Shown: one piece after another, positions 1-14,243 of the stretch
How positions within the stretch are numbered: position 1 is the stretch's first letter
Layout of the letters: each line of letters starts with the position of its first letter
Assembly: GCF_954871325.1 (NCBI RefSeq)
Contig: NC_088775.1
Span: forward strand, 27,009,561 to 27,073,560
Source: Gordionus sp. m RMFG-2023
Lineage: Eukaryota; Nematomorpha; Gordioida; Chordodea; Parachordodidae
Length of the DNA: 64,000 bases
Direction: 5' to 3'
The notes under the pieces: model-generated
What the model saw: the letters and a program-made list of their open reading frames with translations, nothing else
Told to the model about the DNA's origin: nothing
Database searches by the model: none
Translations under genes and position numbers: made by a program

Positions 1-1180
1 TTGAATTTGTTTTCTGAATCCAGCATGAGGGAATAGGGATACTTTAAATTTTCCGATTCCATCTGGCTAGCTTATATATATATATTTTGTTAATTAAATT
101 TAGTGCTATGGTTAAAATCGCATTAATATAAAACTGCAATAATTTAATACAAATTTTTTTTAGTTTGTTTATATACATGATATATCACGCTAAAAATAAC
201 GGAATAAATTTGATGAATGACTATATAGACATAGTTAAAAATTAAAGTGGTCGCTACAATCGATAGATGGTTACAAATATTTTATATCCGTAAAACAGAT
301 GGATAGAGGTTTAGAACGAGGAATGAAAGAAAAGGTACGCTCGAATGGAATAAAATTTGATCATATAAGCTGAGTCATAATATGCAACTAAAATAGATCT
401 TCAAAGAGGTTATTATAGAAATCGGCGATATAGTGCCATGTTGACAGAGAAAATATGGTTACAATGTAAATGTTAAGTTAGACACCAAATGTTAACTGCA
501 AATGCTATATCCGCAATAATAAGATATTATGGCTCTTAAAAATTTTAATAAGGACGAAGTTATTGATGACCGGACAAACGGTCCAGATATAAGAAAGACT
601 AGGGTTAGTCGGCACAATTTTTAAATAAAGATCGAATAAGATCTTGCAAAATACCAATTAAACACTTACTGTTATATTTTTTAAATATTTAATAATATTT
701 TTTCCAAGAAAGGTTTAGTAAAAGTGATTTTTTAAACCTAGTAGCCCTAAACAAGTGATTAGATGGATCATCGATGGAGCTATTCGAATCTAGTGGTTTA
801 TCAGGCTTCCTATGAGACACAAAAAAATTTCTTTATTCATATATGTTTTATTTATATAATATTATTTACAATTATAACAAATAAAATAACAATCTTTTTT
901 TGGCACAGATAAGCCCAACCTTTACATACTCTGCATCGAATCCAATCTTCAAAATTATGAAAATTTTATAGTTCTATTTATATATAATACAAACATCTTT
1001 TATTAATATTTTAACAATATGTTTTTTTGATTATTTACTCCTGTTTAATTGAAGTTGCTTTTTGAATGGGGTGGAGGTAAAAATCTCAGCTATAATTTTT
1101 TAATACCTTTTAAACAGATAAACCATAAAAAGTTTTATTTCATTGTAATAACTTGGGAATATATTGTATTATTATATTCG
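1..1180. other. AT-rich stretch without recognised gene
   Basis: Both strands lack a convincing open reading frame or a family motif. No tRNA-like or rRNA-like segment was seen. Confidence 0.5.
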
Positions 1181-4100
1181 TCAATTAGATATGGTTATAA
1201 TGAATATATATAATATTTATGATTAAAATAATATTGGATGAGGTTAACTACTAAAAACCCATAGCATCAATTATAATTATAATTTTCTCAATTGATTCCA
1301 TATGATTAACAACCTTGTGGATGTATATATTAAAGATTGAATAAACCTGTGCATTATAGTTTAGTATAAACGGATTAGTTTATTGGCGAAGTCGACAGGA
1401 TTCTATTATTCTTAATAAACAAAGTTTATTAATTGTTAAAAATTATGCCTCAAGCCAAAACCAATACTGTCATAAATATAGATAAGATCAAAAAATTCCT
1501 GGTAAATTGGTCGATAGAGCGTTGGTTTCAGTTATAAGATGCAACAATGAGATTAGAAAAACTAGACGCCGACCGAGCAGGAGAATAAGGACCTGTTTAT
1601 GATGAGTTTGGGCGCAGAGGGCATTGACATTCTTGAAAAATATTTATCTCCTGAAACCATTCTAACGACTAAATTTGATAAGCTAAGAAGTATTTCACTA
1701 CAAATTTTTAAACAGAATAAACCCATTTTTGGTAGTCGAAGGTTAATTAGGAACAACAATGAACCATTTATAGAGTTTACCATTAAAATCAAAGTAACTG
1801 CGAAAACGTGTTGTTTTACGCCGACAGAAGTTTTAAGAGATCAATTGTTTGCAGATATAGACCTGCAAGGCCTCGAAATTGATTTTAGGGCTAAATATCC
1901 ATTAGCATTGGATGTGAACAAAAAACCTTACGTTTGTGCTGAATATGGCCATGGCAACGAAAAGAGCTCAGAACAAAATGGCAATTAAGAAAGACCTTAT
2001 GAATAGGTAATCAGGTTGTAACATGGCAAACATAAAATGTCTAATTCACAAGAGTGTGTTAGAAAATAATAATTATAGGAAGCCTAAGGGCAGGTTACGA
2101 TAATAAATGTAAGAATTGTGATGACTGGAAAATATTCTATTATATGATCATCACATTATTCCAATGTTGGATGACTTAGTGGTAAAGATTCAGGGGGGAA
2201 ATTGATTTACAGATAGATTTAAAGGACGCTTATGTATAAATGGCGATGGAAACAGAGACCCAAAAATATTTGGTCATCTCGGTGCATGGGATATTTTTGA
2301 TACCGAAGGATGCCTTTAGAGCTTTAGTGCGGACCAACTATTTCCCAACGTTAATGTTTTGAGATAGTGCCCGATGATTGGAATGTATCTGAACAATGTA
2401 ATTATCTCTGGAAAAAATGACGCCAAACATCTTGTTAATCTAGCAGGAAGCAGGTTTCAAAGCCAAATTTGAAAAAGTTCAATTTTTACAGAATTCTGTT
2501 TCATCTTTAGATGTTAGTATCGACCAGAATGGAGTACATCCAAGCGAGGGAAAGGTAAAAGCAATCCAATCCTCGCCTAATCTCAAGAATGTTTAGTTAC
2601 TTTTAATTTTTGGTCTTGTCATATATCATAAAGGGTTAATTTCCCAATCTACATAGTGAGGTAGCAGTGTTACAAAGAATTACTAGCGTAAAAGCACCAT
2701 TGTGTCGGGCAACAGTGGAACAGCAGTTTTGACAAAATTAAAACACTATTACCAGCAAAAGAAACGTTAAAGCCGTACAATGCTCAATTGCCGTTGATTT
2801 TGGAGTGTGATGCTTCAGATACATGGCTTGGAGCAATCTCACCTCATCGAGTTTCCCTAAACCAGGAAAAAAATATCGCATTTGCGTCTTGGACGTTGTT
2901 GCAGTCTGTAAAACAGTAGGCTCCAATTGATAAGGAAGCGAGGGCACGGCTGTCGGAATAGCAAAATTTCATAATTTATTCACTGTCGAAGATTTGTACT
3001 TCGGGCAGACCATACAACATTGGAACGATTGTTCAGGGAAAAGAGGAATCTTCTCAAGATATCAAGTAATCGTCCTACTCGCTGGGCCTGGAAGATGGAC
3101 TCATACGATCTTAACATGAAATACAGACAGAGTCGTGGGAATCTTATAGCCGACTCTTTATCTAGGTTTCCATTGCACGATATTATACCCAATTGAGATA
3201 AAAAAAACACGCATTGGCGATTCATAATATCAATTTAAAGGATATGCAGGTTTTGGAGAGAAACCTATGCAGGAATTCCGCATAAGGATACTAAAACGAG
3301 TGGCACGTCACATTGAACAAGGTTGCACAGTTTTTGATCGGAAGGAAGAACAGAATCTAGTAATTTTCTTTACCCAGGGAGAAGAACTAGCAGTAGACAG
3401 AGTATAACGGAATGGTAGATTGAAACTCCAATTAAACTTAAGAATATAGTGTTGGAAAGACTACATCGGGGACATTCTAGAATAAACGCGATGAAATCTA
3501 TTTTTCTGTTGTAATGCTGTGGTCTAAGTGTGAGATGATATCTAACGGTATTTAAAGCTTTGTGCTGGGAGTCAAAAAATAACCAAACGTAATGTAGTTA
3601 CTCTTATGCTCATATGGAATATTACTAAAGAGTTAGGAGAGTATAAATCCAGATTTTGCAGGACCGGTTGAAACTCTATTTTAGTTAGTTAAAAGTAGAT
3701 TCATATTCAAGACAGAGGTAGGCCTGGAGAAGCACATCAGCCAAGGAGATGATAACGAGATTAAAAAGTGCGGTACCTAAACGTATTGTAGATGACAATG
3801 GATCTCAATTTATTTCTACAAAATTTAAGCTATATTGTGAGAAAAACAATATTTGCCACATTCTTTCAACGTCATCCACCCGAGGACAAATGGGCAGGCG
3901 GAACGAACCATTGGGACTTGTAATTATGCTGTCGAGAAGCAATTAATGACTCGCAAGAAGCAATGACTCAAACGGTAGCTGCGTATAGGCTGGGGTTCGA
4001 CGGGTAAGTCGCCAGCGAAAATTATGTTCGGCAGTCAGATAAGAACTGGTCTAGATTGAGCTGGACTAGGGGGTGAAAAATGAGACAAATAAATCTAATG

Positions 4101-4400
4101 GTAAACAAAGTCGATAACATGGCACACATTCCAGTGTTAGAGAATTTGACGTTGGTCAACATGTATTGATAAGAACGAATCCACTAAGGGCTGGAGATAA
4201 GAGGGCTTCATATTCATTATATATGTATAGTTTAGTATAATAAGCCGATTAGTTTATTCATGAAATTAGATATTCAACCATTTTATTTTCATCCTCATCA
4301 ACATCAAATATTTTTTATTTCTTATCCTGATATATTGCCAGCTATTTTATATTTTCTATAATGTTTTAAAAAATGTGTAGTATAAAATAAATAATTCAAA
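1181..4400 (+). mobile_element. Decayed Ty3/gypsy-like LTR retrotransposon
   Basis: A fossil element read on the plus strand. A gag-like open stretch lies at 1599-1988. Further along come weak reverse transcriptase similarity near 2200-2600 (a LKDAY-type motif), an RNase H-like segment near 2790-2830 (ECDASD) and an integrase-core-like segment near 3780-3920 (VDDNGSQF). The order gag, RT, RNase H, integrase is that of Ty3/gypsy. Short similar sequences at 1359-1384 and 4230-4258 (sharing GTTTAGTATAA and GATTAGTTTATT) may be remnants of the two LTRs. The element is heavily broken, with many breaks, and looks like the oldest LTR element in the window. The outer limits are approximate. Confidence 0.7.
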
Positions 4401-6190
4401 ATTTATCTAATTCTAATTTTAAATATATAACAATATTTGGATCTTATCAGGTCAAAATAAATATCCTGATAACAAAAATGTTCATATCTATTTAAATAAG
4501 TAGCGTCACTAGGGGGGAAGCGCAGGGGCTCGAGTCCCCTGCAAAATTTGAATAGCCCTCTGAAGGTAAAAATTTTTTTTTAATGGCTTCCTAATATCCC
4601 CATAAACTAAAAATAAATTTTTTTATTGCACCCTGAACGATTTCTTTTATAATTCTATTAAGTATTATATATAGATTTGATTTTATTATTTTAAAAATTT
4701 TTATTAAATGAGTGCTATTTTAATTATTAGATTAGATTATTACATATATAATATATTTTACTATGTCAGCTTGCACAATCAAATTCTGGGTTAAAAATGG
4801 AATATTAATCATCTAAATATCAATTTAACATTAACAGTTGAAGTTTAATTTATTTTTATTATTTAAATTATTTTATAACCCTAATTATATAAAATCATTT
4901 ATTAATTGCAAAATACAAATTTAATATTGTAATTAGCCGAGTTCAAAATCACTAATCCATTTTTAAATATAATTACCATGCCTATTCCTAAAAATATTTC
5001 CAAGGTCCTAAAAAGTATAAGATGTTTCTTTATAAAAAAGTAAGTAGACATATGGATTATAATTCTCTGTTATATAGAATTGATTATAAAATATTAGGTA
5101 AAATTTCACTTTTACAAACATATTTAAAAGTTAAGAATATATTACAGTTAATTTTTTTATAAATTAAATGCTTTTAGCAATAAATATAACTAACAATTTG
5201 CATTAAATTCTTTAACGCCATCTATTTATTTAAAAATAATATTAAAAATTAAACGTTTTATTATTCATTTCCAAATGGATGTAATTCTAATTAGTTATCT
5301 TGATTTTTATAATATACGTCCTCGATTAGTACTCCATTTTTGAAATTTCCCATCTAATTAATTTTTTACTCAATTTCACAACATGATTATTAATTTTATT
5401 AAGAGGGTTTCGGTTTTTCCAGTATAATGTAGGATTATTTTCAAAGTTTGATATAAAGATCTAGTATTATTGATAAGTGATTGTGTGTATTACTGGTATT
5501 TTGTTTTATTTAATCATATGTTTATTTCTAAGCTCTCAAACGAGATTACATAAATAGAGTAATGTGGAAATTGATAATCGATTTAGATGAAATGGAAACT
5601 ATTATATATTCTTATTTTATTCTATATTATTGATGTGGTAATTCTATAGATTCAAAATAGATAAGATTAGAAAATATATATCTCCCTTTATAATTTTACT
5701 ACTCACACTCTACTTTTTCCAAATTTCTTATTAACTATTAAAAAAATACATATTTTTCTATAATAGAAATATTATCTTATTTTTTTATTATAAATATAAC
5801 TATATATTAATATTCTATTAATACATCAATTTTCTTTTTTAAAAATTAATACTTATAATCACTTGCTTTTATTAATTCTTTAATTTAATTATAAGCACTA
5901 TTTCTTATTTTATATTTTTTATTCAATTAACCTTGCTTATTTCTAATAATAATTTTAAAAAAAATTTTTAATTTTTTATTTAAACCTCCAAATTTATTTT
6001 TTACCACCATACTTTTCTTATACAAATTATTCCAATTTCAAAACACATTTTTTCATTATCAAATATAATTTTGTTTATTTATTATTTTTTTTACTATACT
6101 TTAATGTATTTTCTCTTGTCTTTATTCTTATTTTTAATTTTTCTATCTTATTATATATTTATTTGAATCAAAGGCTTACACTAAAGAATT
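4401..6190. other. AT-rich stretch without recognised gene
   Basis: Mostly A/T runs. A short G/C-rich patch at 4500-4560 contains a CACTAGGGGGG motif that resembles, without matching exactly, a patch near 7530-7560. I see no coding signal. Confidence 0.45.
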
Positions 6191-6194
6191 TAAA

Positions 6195-7150
6195 TTTAAA
6201 ATCAGCCAACACCCACCCATAAAGTAAGTAAATTATATTGTAGTTTTCGGGTATAGGCTTTTGTTTTGCCCAACTCTTCTATTATAAGTCTATAGACGTT
6301 TAAACAACAGTTCTCGAATTGTTGTGCGTACAAGTACGTGCGGCTTGCCCACAAACGTGTGAAGGACTCCTCATTTTCTTCCCTTAAATTAAATATCCAG
6401 TTTGATGGATTTAAGGAAAACTTAGGGTAGCTCTGTTGTATCCACAACCAGAGGGCGAAAATGCTTTTATCAGGTGTTAGATATCTCTTTTTATGCGTTT
6501 TAGGAATGCTATTGTTAAATTTTTAATACCTTAATATTTTCATATTAATACTAACCACTATTATTTTAAGACATAATATACCAACTAGAGTTTGTGCGAC
6601 TATAATATATAGAATCTTAATTGCTTTCATCATATCTCTCTGGTCCTTATTTTCTAGTTCTAATTGATTCATTTCTAATATGGCATCCATACAGTGTAAG
6701 GCTTCAATATATTTGCATAATTATTTCTTTTAAAGATTTATAGTGTTTTTTTATAAATTTATCTAACTTAATAAATTCTGATATGAGTTTACATCGTGAG
6801 TCTCATGCTATGACTGCAAATTAACCATCATATATTATTTGTATTATTACTCCTGTTGCTGAGAGCATTTGATTGCATAATTTAGATGATCAGGTCAACT
6901 GTCTAGTCGTTTATATATCATTAAAAATCGAATATCTTTTAGAAATTTAATATCTCACTATATTATTGATTATAACTTCCATAATGATATCATAAAGGAA
7001 GCTCTAACCACCATATAGATTTATGATTTGGATTAGTCGTTTATATTCATTTCTTCAAGAATTATTGATTTGGTTAGGCCTACAAATTTTTCCTTATTGG
7101 TGCATTCTATAAAACATTGTCTAAAATGGTAATACAACGTAATAATAGTT
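6195..7150 (-). pseudogene. Possible decayed hAT-like transposase remnant
   Basis: Several short minus-strand open stretches line up in one direction. One near 7110-7040 reads FIECTNKEKFVGLTKSIILE, one near 6715-6525 contains EALHCMDAILEMNQLELENK, and one at 6465-6202 contains LWLWIQQSYPKF and EELGKTKAYTRKL. The first two resemble the catalytic-domain start and the post-catalytic helical part of ZMYM/KRBA-type hAT proteins, and a CSHSMRL-like stretch between them recalls the usual C-x-AHSLNL motif. Several stops and frame changes separate the pieces. The 6465-6202 piece has a more even base composition than its surroundings and could instead be an exon of an unrelated gene. Homology was judged by eye only. 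Confidence 0.35.
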
Positions 7151-7786
7151 TTATGCTTATATTGCCTTGTGTGGTTTTTAAAAACCATTATCAATTTAGG
7201 CAGTGTATGAATTAATTAACTTTTTCATCATGAGACGTAAAATTTTTTCCGTAATCAAAAATATTTAATGTTGTAATAGATGTATAAATATTTTGTATTA
7301 AAAAAATATTATCTTTAGAAATGTCTTGTATTGTTTTGCTTTCATTATTTATATGCATAATAAATGACAAAATATGAAATTCAGAATAATTGTTCAGAGT
7401 TTGCAAATTTCAATTAAAAAATTATAATATATTAATATAAAATCTGGCCGAAGGCCGAGCAAAAGAGGCCCGAAGGCCCTCAAAATAGGGGTTATGGAGG
7501 GGCAAATTTTTTAATTGAGCTTCCTAAGATTGTAAAGGCTAGTGACCCCCTTTTGAATCATATTATATTGTCAATTACAATAAATATATAGATCAAAATC
7601 TTTAGATATAATTCATTTTAAATATTGATTTTATCAGGCTGATATTTATATATGAAAAATAGGTGTTCATATCTGATTGGTTAAATATATTATAATTTGA
7701 ATTTAAATAATTTGTCAATCATAATATATATGTATATATATCACATATGAAGATTTTAATTTGCAAGATATTTATTTAGGTCTAGA
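7151..7786. other. AT-rich spacer with short G/C-rich patch
   Basis: Contains a G/C-rich patch at 7440-7560 with a GGCCGAAGGCCG hairpin-like motif. No gene is supported. A 64-codon open stretch at 7212-7406 on the minus strand has no recognisable motif. Confidence 0.4.
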
Positions 7787-8018
7787 CATGTGCGCCGACA
7801 GTATTTTCGGGGGGGGGGGGGGCGGCGTGTCTTTTTTTAAAATAATCGGCTGGCGGGGAGAATCGATTAAGACGCCGCCACAAAAATCGGCGGCGGCGTG
7901 GCTGCGTCAAATATTTTTCTAACTTAAATTTTTTAAATTAAATTTATAAATTCATTGGAAACACTTTTAAAATATAATTTATACTTTATATTATTGTTAT
8001 ATTTTTTTTATTGGGAAA

Positions 8019-8284
8019 TGTTAAAAATATGAAATAATATTTTTTATTTTGTGTTGTAGAAAAATAATAATCATTTTTTCGGTTTTATTTTTATAAAAAA
8101 AGAAATCATTCTTCGATTTTATTTATATAAAAAAAATATTTATTTTCGTCTAAAAAATATATAATAAAGAATTTTTATCTGGTTTTAATTTTTCGCAATA
8201 AAGAATTATTTTATCTGACAATTCGCAATAATTTATATTCGTTAGCAATCCCAACAATTTAGATTTATTTTTCAGTCGCAACCA
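8019..8284 (+). repeat. Probable 5' LTR of the Ty3/gypsy element
   Basis: Left member of the direct repeat pair, from TGTTAAAAATATG to CAGTCGCAACCA. A primer-binding-site-like TGGTGCC follows within a few bases. Its near identity to 18537-18815 suggests a recent insertion. Confidence 0.55.
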
Positions 8285-8605
8285 TTTGGTGCCATTTTTT
8301 TTAAAAGATACCTACAACGTTATTCAACGGCATAAAGCAAGTATTAATCACTATACGAAAATAAAATTATAATAAAGTAAAAATTTGAAGGTAAAGGTAA
8401 AATATATTTTTAATTTTATTTTAAAATGTATTTTTGTATAACTGTAATTATGACCATAATCACTCTTATATATTTGTTATCGTTAACTAAAGTAAAAATA
8501 TTTTTAATAAAGGTTTTAATAAATTTTTTGTAAATTTATCTGTTCAAAATCATAAATTATTATATAAAACCAATTACGAAAGACTACTAATAAAATATAT
8601 AAAAA

Positions 8606-9840
8606 TTGAAATATAAAAAAATAACCATGTTTAATCGTAAACAAAATATAAAAACGTTTAAATATGTAGAATGTAGTAATAATTATTTTTATGTAATTTT
8701 AATTGTACTTATTGGATTAATTTATGTATGGAGAAGAAATAAATTAAAAAATATATTAAAGAAAAAAGTTATAATGAATGAAAAAATTGATGAAAGGGAA
8801 GAAATTATTGAAGATATATCTAAATTTAAAGATGAAATAATGGAAATATAGAAAGGAAATATCATTAGCGATATTAAAAAAGAAATTAATATCGTTAGAG
8901 ATACTGTAGAAGAAAATAAATTTGAAAAATTAATGTTAGAAATAGATAAAATTAAAAAAAAATAGAAGAAAAAAATAAAGGGATCGGAAAAAGTAAAATG
9001 GAAATTAAAAATAATGAAATAGGAAAATTTTAATAGAAGAAAGGGGAATTAAAGAAGTAATAATAAATGAATTAGAAAAATTAAAATTAGAAATAGTAAG
9101 AAATGAAAAAGAAAAGGAAGAAATAAAAAAAAAGGAAATTGAGCGAATAAGGAAGATATTAAGAGAAGATATTGTACGTGAAAAAAGGGAAGAAGAAGAA
9201 ATAGAAAATAAAAGAAAGAAGAGATGGAAAAAGTTGAGGTAAAAAAAAATGGAAAAGGAAATTTTTAAATGTAGAAAATATGAGAATAAAAATAAAAGAA
9301 ATGGAGGAGCAAATAAAAAAAAAGAAAAATGAATCTGAACGTATTTATGAAGATAATAAAAGAGAAAATATTTATCAAAGAGAGGATGATAGGAATCGAC
9401 ATATAATAAGGTGGCCAAATGGACTATGTTTTATTTGCGGAAAATATGGACATATAAACCGAGTAATGAATGAATTATGCAAAAAACTATGCCAATTGTT
9501 TGTGGAAGATGTGGAAATACTGGTCACAATGCAGAAAAATGTTATGTGTCAACTTTTAAAATACAGGAAAACGAACGAAAGGTAATGTCATGTTCAAATT
9601 GTGGAAGAACAGGTCATACTTCAGATAAATGTTTCAGAAAGAAACAAACAGGTATCAATGCGTTTCCATCAGTTGCGTTTCCATTTGTTAAAAACGGATT
9701 ACCAGGAACGTATATTAAAAATGAATATAATAATGTAATACCTAAAGAAACGAAAAATGAAAGAAATAATGCTCAAGTAATAACTTTTTTTCGGTGTAGA
9801 AATATTGGACATTATGCGAGGGATTGTCCTTTAGTATGAC
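8606..9840 (+). mobile_element. Gag-like region: TM, coiled coil, zinc knuckles
   Basis: The 5' coding region of the Ty3/gypsy element. Its first part (8606-8851) has a hydrophobic segment, YFYVILIVLIGLIYVW, followed by basic residues and then Lys/Glu-rich heptad-like sequence that continues to about 9400. From about 9430 come several CCHC zinc knuckles of the C-x2-C-x4-H-x4-C type, for example CGRCGNTGHNAEKC and CSNCGRTGHTSDKC. No capsid-like helical domain is obvious. The same order (membrane segment, charged helix, knuckles) is found in the separate element at 21.5-25.4 kb. Treated as a fossil; breaks are not itemised. Confidence 0.6.
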
Positions 9841-10084
9841 TGTATGGTAGTGAAAAAACAACATTTGGGGTTATTACATCGGAAAACCCATTAAATCAAA
9901 AGAGCGGATTAATACCGAAAAATACATTAAGTTTTAAAAATAAATTGGGAATCAAAATAAAAGAAGAAATAAGTAATAATGATTCGGTTATCAAAAATAA
10001 GGAAAATGAGCACCCAAGTCAAACGTTCAAATTTGTAATATGCCAATTTTAGTGGGAAAAAATAATAATAATTATGATGATTGT

Positions 10085-13000
10085 CCGCGTGTGAAAATTA
10101 ATGTGGGCAGTAAATAAATTACAATGTTATTGGATACAGGAGCTACTATATCGGTCATGGGATATAAAGAATTTTATAAATTATGGCCTAATAAGCAAAT
10201 AATAAATGATAAAAGAATAGTAAAACAATTAAATGGAACTGAAATTGTAGTTTTGGGAAGGGTGAATTTACCAGAATTAATTAAAGAGAAAATGTATTTT
10301 TTGGACCTTTGGATGCTTAAGGAAGAAATTGGTGCGATTATGGGGTGGGCTTGGATATCGAAATTTGGGTTGAAGAATAATTTTTGGGATATGTTTCAAG
10401 TAATAGAATTAATGAAAATATTGAAATACCAAAAATGACCGTAGAGGAGTTTAATATTAAAAACGTAGAAAATAAATTGGTAAAAAATATGATGTCAGAA
10501 AATATTATAATTAAAAATTTGATAAATAATAATCAGGAAATTAAAGAAATTCATAATTTGGAATTAGATGTTGTTTCAAAAACTGATGATGATTTTAAAA
10601 ATTTGGAGATCAAAAATGAAATAATGAACGAAGAAATTAAATTAGAATGTAATGAGAGAAGTATAAAGAATGGAGAAATTGTTTGTGTGGAAAATAAAGT
10701 TAAGGGTACTAATAAAATTGAAAATTTAGTTGATAATATTTTGGAAATTACGGAAAATGTAAAATTAATAAGTGGGGAAACTGATCAGGGTTTTCCTGAA
10801 ATTGTAAATATTAATTGCGACAAAAATTATAATAATGAAATATATAAAATTTTGGATTTGAAAATCGATAATGTTTGGGAAGCTAATGTTGAGGATTTGG
10901 AAATTGATAATAAGGTATTTGAAGAAGAATCCGAGTTAGAAAATACTTATATAAAATGTATAAAGAATCAAATTTAGAGCAGGAAAAATTGCCTGTAGCA
11001 CTAAAATTCCCGGCGAAATTTGCAAGGAAAAAGATGGAAAACGAAGATTTGTTAAAAAAAAAGAGTCACTTGAAAATTTGGAAAAATTGCGAAATACGGT
11101 GCTAAATTTAGGGATTAAATATGAAGAAATTTTTGAGGAAAAATTGGGATGTTTGGTGGATTATGAAGTAGATATACGTTTAAAAGAGGGATATTATACC
11201 ACAGTATTGTGCAGTTCGCAGGGTATCTTTCGAATGGAGGGCTGAAATGGAAAATTCATTATAAAATTGATTACGTGATGGAATTATTTGTCCTATTGGA
11301 TATAGTGAATGGGCAACACCTTTAGTTCCGGTGCGGAAGGCCAATGGAAAGTTGAGAATTTGTGCAGATTTTCGTGTTACTCTTAATCCATGGGTAGTTG
11401 AAGTAAAATACCCGTTACCAAAAATTGAAGAAATTTTAGCAAATTTAAAAGGGGCAAAATATTTTTCTAAAATAGATTTTGTGCATTTGCAATTACCTAT
11501 GAAAGAATGTACAAGGAAATTATTGACAATAACAACGTTTAAAGGATTATTTACTTTTTGTCGGTTACCGTTTGGGTTAAGTATTTCAGCTAATTTTTCA
11601 GCGCACTATGGTGTTTTTCAAGGTTTAGAAGGAATTTTTTATTATATGGATGATGTTTTAGTGACGGGAGTAACGGTTGAGCAACCCCAGAGATTGGAGG
11701 AAGTTTTCATAAGAATCAGAGATAAATGTTTAAAAGCGAGTCGTGAAAAGAGTGTTATGGGAGTAACTGAAGTTACATATTTGGGACATAAAATAAATGG
11801 GACAAAAATAAGGCCCTTTAAAAATTTAATGAGTATTGCAAATATGAATAAACCGACTACGAAAACAGAGGTACAATCATTTTTGGGTATGGTGAATTAT
11901 TATCATTGTTTTATAGAAGATTTTGCTAAATTGGCTGTGCCATTATATGAATTATTAAAGAAAAATGTACATTTTGAATGGAAAAATGAACAAGAATTGG
12001 CGTTTATGGCATTGATATTGAAAGTGGGAAAAGAACCCATTTTGGTATGTTTTAATAATGAATTGGAACTGATTTTAGCGGTGGACGCATCTAATAAGGG
12101 TGTGGGTGGAGCATTGTTACATTTAATGGGTACAATTGAGAGACCTGTATTATTTTTTTCGAGAGTATTTCGGAATGTAAAAACACGATATTCGGTGATT
12201 GAACAAGAGGCATTTGCTGTTATTTTCGGTCTTAAAAAATGTCGGGAATATTTAATTGGTAGGAAATTTGTAGTATATACAAGGATCATAAGCCGTTAAT
12301 TTATTTATTTAAGAAGGACAATAGAGAATTGATGATTTCACCTAGACTTCAACGGTGGTTATTATTAGTGGGTAGTTTTGATTTGGAATTAAGGTATAGA
12401 CAAGGAAAGGAAAATCATTTACCAGATATTTTATCGAGATTGGGAGTTGGTGAAGAGACCGATGAGAAACTATCAGGACAAGATAGGAAAGGTGAAGCAG
12501 CCTTAATTTGTATTTTAACTTGTGGTTTACGAGGAGGTCCCACCACATGGGAGGATATTAGAAATAATACGTTAAAAGATAAGGAAATGAAATTATTGAA
12601 ATTGCAAATAACGGGGAAAAAACTATGGGAAGTCGGTGAGAATAAATTTAAATGTATTGAAACTGAGTTAACGGTGGTAGACGGTTGCATTATGAGAGGG
12701 CATAGGGCTATTATACCGAGTCAACTGAGAGACAAAGTTCTGAAAATATTACACGGGGGACATCAAGGGATTTCGCGAATGAAGCAGTGGGGAAGGGAAT
12801 ATGTTTGGTGGCCGGGAATGAATGGGGAAATTGAAAAAATAGGAAAAAATTGTGAAGTCTGTAACGCATGGGTAAATATGCCGTGTCGGGATAAGAAAAG
12901 TGTTTGGCCGAAAGTAAATAGGGCTTGGGAAAGGGTGCATATGGATTTTTTTGAGTGTAATGATAGAAAATTTATTTCAAGTGTGGATTGAATTTGAAGA

Positions 13001-13560
13001 GGTACATGGTTTAACTACGGGAATTGTTATTAAACATTTAAAGGAATTATGGTCTAGATTCGGCATTCCGAAATGGGCGATTTCAGATGGTGGTCCGGGG
13101 TTCGTGAGTGAAATGTTCGGAAGTTTTTGTTTAAAAAATAATGTACAACATATGTTAGCACCACCATATCACCCTAGTTCTAACGGACAGGCAGAAAGAT
13201 TGGTGGCAGTTGTTAAAAGTTGGTTGAGAAAGGCCAAAGAAGGCACAGAAAAAGTTTGGATAGTCATTTATATTATAATAATGGGGTAGGAAGGGATGGT
13301 AAATCTTCTTCGGAAAAAATGTTGGGAAGGAAAACTAATACTTTTTTAGATATGTTGAAACCTGTTTCGAAAATAGAAATTGTAAATAATAGGGAATATG
13401 AATATATAGTTAATCAAATGGTCTGGGTTAGAATGTACGGGAGTGGTAAAAAATGAGACAAAGGAATAATTATAAAAAATTTAGGTAATAAGTTATGTAA
13501 AATAAGATTAGAAGATATGACGGAAGTGCGTCGCCATAGAAATCAAATAAAGTGTCGCGT
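10085..13560 (+). mobile_element. Pol region (PR, RT, RNase H, integrase)
   Basis: The order is that of Ty3/gypsy. An aspartic protease segment starts near 10124 (LLDTGAT). An Asn/Glu-rich linker spans about 10440-11230. Reverse transcriptase occupies about 11250-11900 (RICADFR, FSKIDF, LPFGL, YMDDVLV). RNase H lies at about 12000-12440 (VDASNKGVGGALL, then RQGKENHLPDILSRL). Integrase spans about 12690-13290, with an HHCC-type finger (GGHQGISRMK ending in CEVC), MDFFE and SDGGPGF. The pol region has several breaks, which are not listed. Confidence 0.8.
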
Positions 13561-13579
13561 AAATACACTAGATTAATTT

Positions 13580-14243
13580 TTTTTGAGGGGCTCCGTACAC
13601 CTTACCTTCAACAAACAATTACAATTATGAGATTGAGGATACCTAACTGAATGATCATGACTGACCAATGATGTAATGAATCAATCAATCTAGGACTCAT
13701 ATACTCAATACCGTCTGTCCGAAACGTAAAAGATGAACGATGCAATATTAAAAGGACAACAACGTTATAATCGACTCTTTGATTCAACTGTAACAATACT
13801 TCGACGGCTATCATTGAAGACCAGAAAAGGGGGTGTATGAAATGATAAAAAAAAAAGAATAAACATAAAAACAATTCTTATATATGTGAGTTATTTATTG
13901 AAATTTTATACACTGATTGTTTTTCTAAAATAATTACTCGAAAATGTATCATTTTTGCCCCAGGTTTTTGTTCTTAAAAAGGGGGCTTGTTTATTTTTTT
14001 TATTGGGATTATTTATTAATTCCAGCAAAATATTGGTTGAATTAAAATATTGTATGATGATAAAAAAATTGATATATTTTACGTGTGAAATAAATATTAT
14101 TGTAAAAAATTAATTTTTTGATTGAAAACTTTCTTAAAGATTCAAGGCAAAATACTATATTCCTTATAAAATTTCTTATTGGTGGCAAAAGAATATTCTA
14201 GATGATCACAGTCTTGATAACATGTATAAAGATAATAAATAGA
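13580..14243. other. Unassigned stretch between gypsy pol and LINE repeats
   Basis: Of more balanced composition than its surroundings at 13580-13840, but with no recognisable product. It may be the 3' untranslated part of the gypsy element or the 5' end of the LINE. Confidence 0.35.

Noticed and set aside
7805-7830. Long G tract as a quadruplex or regulatory element
   Set aside because: It lies within the hAT subterminal repeats. Similar homopolymer tracts occur near 30030, 31480 and 44935 with no common context.
9005-9418. Minus-strand 137-codon Phe/Ser-rich ORF
   Set aside because: It is the reverse shadow of the Lys/Glu-rich gag helix.
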